44,374 bases of DNA. Origin: a virus. A model generated the notes under the pieces. That model was not told the origin of the DNA and searched no databases. It saw only the letters and a program-made list of their open reading frames with translations. Where the stretch lies: IMG/VR virus record IMGVR_UViG_3300017963_000105, positions 1-44,374 of that record, one strand, 5' to 3'. The translations under genes and the position numbers were made by a program. Below, piece after piece: positions 40,640 through 44,374 of this stretch; the first letter of the stretch is position 1, and each line of letters opens with the position of its first letter.

Positions 40640-40863
40640 AATACCCCCATACCCGCTGGTATCCCTGTGCCCAAACCTAAGACCGTTAGGATACCAACTA
40701 TTGCCTCTAACCGTGCGATACGAGGTTTTACCTTGTTTGATTCATCTAAACGTCTTCGCACGTCTTTGATATCTTCTCTGAATTCTCTACAGTGTTCGGC
40801 AACAATAATGAGGAGGTCGTGGTCTGTAAGCTGGTGGTAGTCGCTACTATTTTGTATGGGCAT
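40636..40863 (-). CDS. Coiled coil plus membrane protein, XhlA/holin-accessory type
   Basis: 75 residues, starting after GGGAG. Residues 15-52 are a charged helix (HDLLIIVAEHCREFREDIKD, RRRLDESNKVKPRIARLEAI), and the C-terminal 20 are hydrophobic and Gly-rich (VGILTVLGLGTGIPAGMGVF). This helix-then-tail-anchor layout matches phage hemolysin XhlA-like proteins that assist lysis. It is the best lysis-type gene visible; no endolysin was identified. It overlaps the zinc-ribbon gene at 40746 by 118 bases in another frame. Confidence 0.6.
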   Translation of the reverse strand: MPIQNSSDYHQLTDHDLLIIVAEHCREFREDIKDVRRRLDESNKVKPRIARLEAIVGILTVLGLGTGIPAGMGVF

Positions 40864-40928
40864 GTTTTGCACTCCCACAGCTTTTCACTACGTTTGACCA
40901 AGGGGAGTTGACAAATGGGGCACTTCAT
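40746..40928 (-). CDS. Zinc-ribbon protein overlapping the XhlA-like gene
   Basis: 60 residues, GGGAGG upstream. MKCPICQLPLVKRSEKLWEC followed by KTCPYKI is a clear C-x2-C...C-x2-C ribbon in the first 30 residues. The second half, which lies over the XhlA-like gene, is Thr/Ser-rich and low in complexity, as expected of a frame constrained by another gene. Both starts have their own ribosome site, so both are probably translated. Confidence 0.55.
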   Translation of the reverse strand: MKCPICQLPLVKRSEKLWECKTCPYKIVATTTSLQTTTSSLLLPNTVENSEKISKTCEDV

Positions 40929-41439
40929 CGTTAACCTCCCTGAATACCCCATCTACAGTCTCACCCTTGCGTTTATCCATGTCTAAGAAAAACTGCACGA
41001 TAGATGTACCCTCCTTTTTGCCTTCCTTCACGTAGTTTTTAGCTGCTTGTTGTTGTGTTGGCATTGCGTATAGGTTACGAAGCTTATCTAATTGCTTCTG
41101 CTCCTCTTGCGTTAATACCACACCTTTGTTTATTTTAGCTGAAATTCTTCTTAAGAATACTTGGTCTATCTGCTCAACCATGTGGGCGTTGATAGCAAAC
41201 AGGTCTCCAACTAATTTCTCTCTAGATTCCTTTCTTAGTTGTTCTATACCGTCAGAATTCCAGTAGGCAAAATCTTTATCAAGCTGTTTCCACTTATAGA
41301 GGGCTCTTTCTTTGACGCCAACTAATAGCATGGCCTCTCTTTCGGTGTGACCAGCTATTCGGTAGTTTATGAACAACTGCTTACGTGGGTTAGACGGAAT
41401 ATAAGGGTAAGCTGGTGCCCAAGGTATAATTTCACCCAT
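40888..41439 (-). CDS. Small terminase subunit candidate
   Basis: 183 residues. Residues 25-55 form a helix-turn-helix (YRIAGHTEREAMLLVGVKER, ALYKWKQLD), followed by a long helical region with central coiled coil and a Gln-rich hinge (LYAMPTQQQAAKNYVKEG). This arrangement, DNA-binding head then oligomerising helices, and position at the head of the packaging operon fit TerS, which recognises the packaging site. The ATG is only 10 bases from the promoter -10, so the mRNA would be leaderless or nearly so. Confidence 0.65.
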   Translation of the reverse strand: MGEIIPWAPAYPYIPSNPRKQLFINYRIAGHTEREAMLLVGVKERALYKWKQLDKDFAYWNSDGIEQLRKESREKLVGDLFAINAHMVEQIDQVFLRRISAKINKGVVLTQEEQKQLDKLRNLYAMPTQQQAAKNYVKEGKKEGTSIVQFFLDMDKRKGETVDGVFREVNDEVPHLSTPLGQT

Positions 41440-41449
41440 TTTCCCTTAT

Positions 41450-41478
41450 ATTATAACACAAATTAGAACATTTGTCAA
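41450..41478 (-). promoter_or_regulatory. Promoter of the packaging/virion arm (divergent pair)
   Basis: Minus strand: TTGACA (41473-41478), 17 bp, TATAAT (41450-41455), preceded by TGTGT (extended -10). It faces away from the plus-strand promoter at 41496. Only 10 bases separate the -10 from the TerS candidate start. Confidence 0.88.
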
Positions 41479-41495
41479 GTTTTTGGTCTTAGGGG

Positions 41496-41524
41496 TTGAC
41501 AAATGAGTCGAAATGTGTTATAAT
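41496..41524 (+). promoter_or_regulatory. Promoter of the plus arm (divergent pair)
   Basis: TTGACA (41496-41501), 17 bp, TATAAT (41519-41524), preceded by TGTGT. It drives the small-gene operon beginning at 41574. The -35 boxes of the divergent pair are 17 bases apart, so RNA polymerases may interfere. Confidence 0.9.
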
Positions 41525-41566
41525 GATGACAAAACTTGATATTATTTTAATAATAATAATATAGAG
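41521..41566 (+). repeat. Duplicated AT-rich leader element, copy 2
   Basis: Matches 8576-8621 at 34 of 46 positions. It includes the inverted repeat ATATTATT/AATAATAT (41539-41546, 41555-41562) within the first 30 bases of the predicted transcript. See copy 1 at 8576. It may act as an RNA hairpin or DNA operator at the start of the operon. Confidence 0.6.
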
Positions 41567-41573
41567 AAAAATC

Positions 41574-41939
41574 ATGAACATTGTTTTTAAGTGGTGCAGC
41601 AGAAAAACCCCCTGTCAGTACTGTAGTGAGGTGATTTCCAAAGATGAACCTATGATTGTGTTCACTTTTGTGAAGCCTGGGTACAAGAGACCCTTCTATT
41701 TCCACCCTCAGTGTTGGTTAGATGAACGATTGAAGGTGTTATCGGAGTCAAAACCGCTCAATGGGGCTGGTGGAAGACCTCGTATGGAGCTAAATAAGAC
41801 CCAAAGGCACCGTCGTAAGGTGTTAATTAACCATTATAACCGTCTACGAGGGGATTTTTCACCTTCTGCTGACCGTAAAAGAGCTAAAGTAATCGTAGAG
41901 TTGGAGAATTTAGGTGGAAAACCAGCAAAATGGGGATAA
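41574..41939 (+). CDS. PARP-type-like zinc-finger protein
   Basis: 121 residues. CQYCSEVISKDEPMIVFTF then FYFHPQCW (about residues 14-48) gives CxxC...HxxC, as in PARP-type or LIM-like fingers that grip DNA or RNA ends. A basic, helical C-terminal half follows (RHRRKVLINHYNRLRGD). First gene after the divergent promoter; ribosome site weak (AGAGAAAA). Function unknown, nucleic-acid binding likely. Confidence 0.65.
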   Translation: MNIVFKWCSRKTPCQYCSEVISKDEPMIVFTFVKPGYKRPFYFHPQCWLDERLKVLSESKPLNGAGGRPRMELNKTQRHRRKVLINHYNRLRGDFSPSADRKRAKVIVELENLGGKPAKWG

Positions 41940-42099
41940 AACCCTAACAGAACCAGAGTTGCTGAATGAATTACGTTGTTTAAGGGACGCTTTTCTTGAG
42001 GGTAGAGCTATAGTCTTAGATAAAATTACGTTTGGTGAGGTTTTGTACAACATAGAGAAGGTAATAAATGAAATCAGAGATATTGTCGGTATTGAATAA
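41914..42099 (+). CDS. Small helical protein (GTG start)
   Basis: 61 residues, overlapping the previous gene by 26 bases. Acidic and helical throughout (LTEPELLNELRCLRDAFLEG, then IEKVINEIRDIVGIE). A protein-interaction or regulatory role is possible. No family recognised. Confidence 0.5.
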   Translation: MENQQNGDKTLTEPELLNELRCLRDAFLEGRAIVLDKITFGEVLYNIEKVINEIRDIVGIE

Positions 42100-42325
42100 A
42101 AGGTTTTTAATGCACTTCCCAGTGGGTGTAATAAATTCTTTTGTGTTAGTGGTGGTACCTTTAGGTGGGATTGCCTGTCTCTTGGCTTTTTTGGGTTATG
42201 AGTACATACAGGAGTGGAGGAAGGTTGACCACAGCTACAAAGATGTCTATGGTTTTGTCTCTGGATTTTATTTAGCTATGATAGGATGGTGTATAGCAGA
42301 TGTTTTATCCGTATGTGTGCCCTAA
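42068..42325 (+). CDS. Two-span membrane protein
   Basis: 85 residues. Residues 17-43 (FPVGVINSFVLVVVPLGGIA then LLAFLGY) and 62-82 (YGFVSGFYLAMIGWCIADVL) are hydrophobic, with a charged loop between (EYIQEWRKVDHSYKDV). By layout it could be a holin-like or membrane-scaffold protein. It overlaps the genes on both sides (32 and 26 bases). Confidence 0.6.
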   Translation: MKSEILSVLNKRFLMHFPVGVINSFVLVVVPLGGIACLLAFLGYEYIQEWRKVDHSYKDVYGFVSGFYLAMIGWCIADVLSVCVP

Positions 42326-42581
42326 TTGTCGTATGGAGGTGTTGATACAGAAACCGATGGCAGAAGCCAGTGACCCTCATTGGTGTGCTCACTGTGAATG
42401 TAAGCTCCAGAGGGTTTATACTGTGCCCAGTATCCATATGAATGAATGGATAGGAGAAGGGTGGAAGCGTACCAATGAACCCCCAGATGATTTAAAGCCT
42501 GACACCTACCATTGGGATACCGAGAAGCATATGACTAGTTACCCAGATAAAACGGTTAGACGAAAGGGGATGAAGAACTAA
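42300..42581 (+). CDS. FmdB-type zinc-ribbon protein
   Basis: 93 residues. YPYVCPNCRMEVLIQKPMAE then WCAHCECKLQRVY: an aromatic start, C-x2-C, conserved Pro/Asp loop and second C-x2-C, as in the small FmdB regulator-type ribbon family. The C-terminal half is His/Asp-rich. Family members are mostly of unknown function. Starts inside the membrane-protein gene. Confidence 0.65.
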   Translation: MFYPYVCPNCRMEVLIQKPMAEASDPHWCAHCECKLQRVYTVPSIHMNEWIGEGWKRTNEPPDDLKPDTYHWDTEKHMTSYPDKTVRRKGMKN

Positions 42582-42607
42582 TGAGACAGACAATAAGGAG
42601 TAAGTAG

Positions 42608-42796
42608 ATGGAGTGTCCGTGTTGTTTTACTCCCATGATACAGCCTAGTAATGGTGTATGGGAGTGTGAAGAATGTGGGTTAAGTTTCAGTTATAGTGAG
42701 TTTGACCCAGAGTTAGACTTAAGTGATATCTTAGGGTTTTATAATGTAGACGGCGAAGACATAACCGAAGACATTATAAATTCCACAGAAATTTAG
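42608..42796 (+). CDS. Small zinc-ribbon protein
   Basis: 62 residues, AAGGAGTAAG upstream. MECPCCFTPMIQPSNGVWEC then EECG: two CxxC pairs within the first 24 residues, then an acidic tail (FDPELDLSDILGFYNVDGED). Similar in plan to the ribbon gene at 40746. Function unknown. Confidence 0.65.
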   Translation: MECPCCFTPMIQPSNGVWECEECGLSFSYSEFDPELDLSDILGFYNVDGEDITEDIINSTEI

Positions 42797-42808
42797 GGCT
42801 AAAGACTA

Positions 42809-42837
42809 TTGACAAATACCTCTAAATGTGGTATAAT
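42809..42837 (+). promoter_or_regulatory. Promoter before the cysteine-rich gene at 42868
   Basis: TTGACA (42809-42814), 17 bp, TATAAT (42832-42837), preceded by TGTGG. About 23 bases of leader precede the GGAGG of the next gene. Confidence 0.88.
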
Positions 42838-42867
42838 GGATACCTATTCAACTTTTGGAGGTATGCT

Positions 42868-43032
42868 ATGGCTTGCGTTTGTAAATACTGTGGAAGACCC
42901 ACCGATTGTAAGGGAGATACATGTGAGATATGTGAGTGCCAGCCACTCCCATCACATTTAATCCATATAGAAAATGGGGAGGTAAATTATGCCATTACAA
43001 GCAAACAGCGTGATATTCACAACCTATCGTGA
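42868..43032 (+). CDS. Small cysteine-rich zinc-binding protein
   Basis: 54 residues from the ATG after TTGGAGG. MACVCKYCGRPTDCKGDTCE then ICEC: seven cysteines in the first 25 residues, likely two zinc ions or a tight treble-clef knuckle. Overlaps the next gene by 44 bases. First gene of a promoter unit, so well expressed. Confidence 0.65.
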   Translation: MACVCKYCGRPTDCKGDTCEICECQPLPSHLIHIENGEVNYAITSKQRDIHNLS

Positions 43033-43300
43033 TAGAGATTATTATCGACTACGGTGGGATTTTAGGGATGACCTAAACGAAACAGTTAAGATTTATCAGG
43101 AGTGTGATGCTAGATGGGGAACTCATGCTATGGAGTGCCTGAAACTAGCGACTCCTGACGAGATAGAATACTACTTTGCAACTTCTGGTGCTGCAAAGCC
43201 CTTTGGTACCCCACAAGACTTTTTTGTCTGTGCTGTGCAATACCATAAGAGGTATGAGTGGCCAGATAGTATGTTACCAGATACACCAGATGAAGAGTAA
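42989..43300 (+). CDS. Hypothetical protein
   Basis: 103 residues, GGGGAGG upstream. Mixed alpha/beta, with VIFTTYRDRDYYRLRWDFRD then helices and Pro/Asp-rich end (WPDSMLPDTPDEE). No recognised motif. Confidence 0.6.
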   Translation: MPLQANSVIFTTYRDRDYYRLRWDFRDDLNETVKIYQECDARWGTHAMECLKLATPDEIEYYFATSGAAKPFGTPQDFFVCAVQYHKRYEWPDSMLPDTPDEE

Positions 43301-43505
43301 GGCATTTATAGTTTTCACGGGGGATAAGAGAAAAACTTACCAGTATCCCTTATGGTTGGTAAAACTATGGTTCAGGAAGTTCCCTGAGTATGTGGATACC
43401 CCAACCGATGAAGAGATAACCGAATGCCTTGGTGTTTATGACTTGGAGCAAATATACGAGCAGAGAGTAAGAGAGATACGGTATGGATGGAAATCTTGCC
43501 GTTAG
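43290..43505 (+). CDS. Hypothetical protein
   Basis: 71 residues, ATG inside the end of the previous gene; no separate site, so coupled. KAFIVFTGDKRKTYQYPLWL, then an acidic helix (DTPTDEEITECLGVYDLEQI). Function unknown. Confidence 0.5.
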   Translation: MKSKAFIVFTGDKRKTYQYPLWLVKLWFRKFPEYVDTPTDEEITECLGVYDLEQIYEQRVREIRYGWKSCR

Positions 43506-43692
43506 GTTTAATAAGGATGTGATATGGGAACTAAATCCCCATGATAAGCCTGAACATAATGGAATTGTGTCTAAGTGGCACCACCATGATTACTACAACG
43601 ACATGGTAGCCTTTAAGTCAGGTTGGTGGAACGGTATCCAATACACAATACGATTAACACGAAAACCCACCCCGCAGGAGGTTGGAGGATAA
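43483..43692 (+). CDS. Hypothetical protein
   Basis: 69 residues, starting inside the previous gene after GAGAGA. His/Trp-rich (GIVSKWHHHDYYNDMVAFKS then GWWNGIQYTIRLTR). It is the last gene before the gene-free control region. Function unknown. Confidence 0.5.
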   Translation: MDGNLAVRFNKDVIWELNPHDKPEHNGIVSKWHHHDYYNDMVAFKSGWWNGIQYTIRLTRKPTPQEVGG

Positions 43693-43758
43693 GCGGGTTG
43701 GTCGCCCTACCAGTTACGATTGGTTAGGGTGTCTGGCATCCTCCACCGTTTGGTGGAG
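43684..43758 (+). promoter_or_regulatory. Mutually exclusive hairpins (attenuator-like)
   Basis: GGAGGAT (43684-43690) pairs with ATCCTCC (43738-43744), enclosing a bulged hairpin CCCTACCA/TGGTTAGGG (43705-43712, 43721-43729). CTCCACC/GGTGGAG (43741-43747, 43752-43758) uses four of the same bases (43741-43744), so both cannot form together. The outer stem includes the last codons of the upstream gene, so a ribosome reading its end would favour the second hairpin. This could tune read-through into the terminator next to it. Confidence 0.4.
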
Positions 43759-43760
43759 CG

Positions 43761-43798
43761 CAAACCCCCGAAGTCGCTAGGCTCTTTGGGGGTTTTGC
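43761..43798 (+). terminator. Intrinsic terminator of the 42.8-kb unit
   Basis: CAAACCCCC (43761-43769) pairs with GGGGGTTTTG (43788-43797, one bulge), a stable GC-rich hairpin with the T-run inside its 3' arm (GGTTTTGC). Stem, loop (19 bases) and T-rich end fit an intrinsic terminator. It follows the gene at 43483. Bases 43799-43919 hold no gene and only short dyads. Confidence 0.75.
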
Positions 43799-43919
43799 TC
43801 GTATAAGAGCTCTAATAAGCCCTCGGTGATACATTTGCGAGAGCCAAACTCAAAAAGAAAATCGCTCACAAAACGAAGCTACCCGTAGCTAGTCCTCGTG
43901 GAAGAGCTTAGCCTCCCCC

Positions 43920-44025
43920 GCACGCCTATACGCACGCCCCTGCACGTACACACATACGCTCACATACGCCCCTGCGTACACACGCTCACACATACGCATC
44001 ATGCGTACGCACGTACACGCATGGG
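43920..44025. repeat. Alternating purine-pyrimidine AC/GC-rich tract, origin candidate
   Basis: The tract is built from words such as CACATACGC (three copies), CGCCCCTGC (two copies) and GTACACAC, with long stretches alternating purine and pyrimidine (potential Z-form). CATGCGT (44000-44006) pairs with ACGCATG (44017-44023). No reading frame with a ribosome site uses it. Together with the adjacent 9-bp repeats it is the best place for a replication origin, packaging site or regulator cluster, though no known origin box was recognised. Confidence 0.55.
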
Positions 44026-44053
44026 GGGAACTAGAACATCCGTTCTGGTGTGG

Positions 44054-44099
44054 CAGTCCAAGTCCGAGCAGTCCGAACAGTCCGAGCAGTCCGCCAGTC
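44054..44099. repeat. CAGTCCGAR 9-bp direct repeats (iterons)
   Basis: CAGTCCGAA (44069-44077), CAGTCCGAG (44078-44086) and CAGTCCGCC (44087-44095) are adjacent, preceded by a variant unit CAGTCCAAGTCCGAG (44054-44068) and followed by AGTC. The same words occur inverted inside the spacer of the promoter at 44115-44143. This layout is typical of a protein-binding array that controls a promoter or starts replication. Spacers are absent, so it is not a CRISPR array. Confidence 0.75.
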
Positions 44100-44114
44100 T
44101 CAAAAATTGTGGGG

Positions 44115-44143
44115 TTGACAGGACTTCGGGACTGTGTTAGACT
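44115..44143 (+). promoter_or_regulatory. Early promoter next to the iterons
   Basis: TTGACA (44115-44120), 17 bp, TAGACT (44138-44143), preceded by TGTGT. The spacer GGACTTCGGGACTGTGT is, on the other strand, ACAGTCCCGAAGTCC, that is, iteron-like words in reverse orientation. A protein bound there would block RNA polymerase. It drives the gene at 44173 and, past the joint, the early operon. Confidence 0.8.
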
Positions 44144-44172
44144 GTAGTCAAATTCGCTCAGGAGGTGCACAG

Positions 44173-44340
44173 ATGGCAGCACACATCACCCACCCCTGTA
44201 AGGGGTGCAGACCGACAGCAGGGAAGCGGAAGCATACGGTCAAGTGCCCACACACATCACACAAGCCTGTACACACAGAGGCATGTGCGAACATGAGGCA
44301 ACTTGGCTCAATCGAAGCTAGACTCGCAGTCACGTTCTAG
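44173..44340 (+). CDS. Small protein spanning the joint
   Basis: 55 residues, AGGAGG at 44160-44165, about 22 bases after the predicted transcription start. MAAHITHPCKGCRPTAGKRK then CPHTSH and CANMRQL: four cysteines and several His, a likely zinc-binding knuckle with a basic N-terminal half. As first gene of the early unit beside the iterons it could be the iteron-binding regulator, but this is only proximity. Its 3' part is repeated at bases 1-89. Confidence 0.7.
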   Translation: MAAHITHPCKGCRPTAGKRKHTVKCPHTSHKPVHTEACANMRQLGSIEARLAVTF

Positions 44341-44374
44341 GCACACACAAGCGTAGGTGGGTGTACGCTCACCT
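44252..44374. repeat. Right copy of 123-bp terminal redundancy
   Basis: Identical to bases 1-123. It overlaps the 3' part of the gene at 44173 and the left arm of the hairpin at 100-127, and marks the point where the circular assembly closes. Confidence 0.95.

Noticed and set aside
44054-44099. CRISPR-like short direct repeats
   Set aside because: The 9-bp units are adjacent with no spacers, and no cas genes are present; the Cas4-like nuclease is a phage recombination type.
43889-44182. 97-residue minus-strand frame over the AC-rich tract
   Set aside because: It is Cys/Val/Tyr-rich low complexity caused by the alternating repeats, has no ribosome site and crosses a promoter and iterons.
1-44374. 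tRNA genes
   Set aside because: The gene-free stretches of both strands were read for the T-loop pattern GGTTCRANNCC with a matching acceptor stem; none was found.

Overview
The window is one complete, circularly permuted genome of a tailed double-stranded DNA bacteriophage. Bases 1-123 recur exactly as 44252-44374, and a small gene reads intact through that joint, so the unique length is 44,251 bp. No tape-measure, sheath or long-tail genes are recognisable. The virion set consists of terminase, portal, a giant internal-type protein, scaffold, major capsid protein, connector and tail fibre, which fits a short-tailed (podovirus-like) particle. No integrase, repressor cassette, RNA polymerase, tRNA or clear endolysin was found, so the phage is probably lytic and uses host RNA polymerase. 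The host cannot be named. It must read sigma70/sigmaA promoters (TTGACA, 17 bp, TGTGnTATAAT) and strong AGGAGG ribosome sites. By eye I found no GATC site in the window, which hints at a GATC-cutting host defence.

Layout. Two convergent arms meet at a strong hairpin at 19043-19072. The plus arm starts at the divergent promoter pair at 41450-41524, runs right through many very small genes (41574-43692), passes a gene-free region with repeats and hairpins (43693-44172, a candidate replication or control region), crosses the joint, and continues to 19038. It carries: early small proteins and three tiny membrane peptides (1-1834); a methyltransferase (1850); a hairpin-rich spacer with a possible small regulator (2830-3331); an amidoligase plus class II glutamine amidotransferase pair (4133-6960); a replication and recombination block with a RepA-like ATPase, probable SSB, Cas4-like nuclease, RecA-fold ATPase, ERCC4-type nuclease and family A DNA polymerase (7434-15987); and a nucleotide and phosphate-metabolism block (15984-18842). 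The minus arm runs 41439 to 19104: small terminase candidate, coiled-coil/membrane lysis-type protein, large terminase, portal, a 2181-residue protein, scaffold, major capsid protein, head and tail proteins, fibre, sulfotransferase and connector.

How the genes work together. Most genes overlap by 1-20 bases (ATGA, TAATG) and are probably translationally coupled in long operons. Seven promoters share one architecture. Two of them (3295-3331, 8843-8879) also share a TTGnC-N5-GnCAA motif over the -35 and may answer to one regulator. The replication genes appear self-contained apart from primase and RNA polymerase. About fifteen small proteins carry paired-cysteine zinc-ribbon motifs.

Most unusual elements: the cysteine-rich GS-fold amidoligase next to a GATase II; a 137-nt RNA candidate closed by an 18-bp stem (10263-10400); a structured leader before the SSB-like gene (8880-9175); a sulfotransferase inside the virion operon; and a frameshifted zinc-cluster gene (7123-7444).
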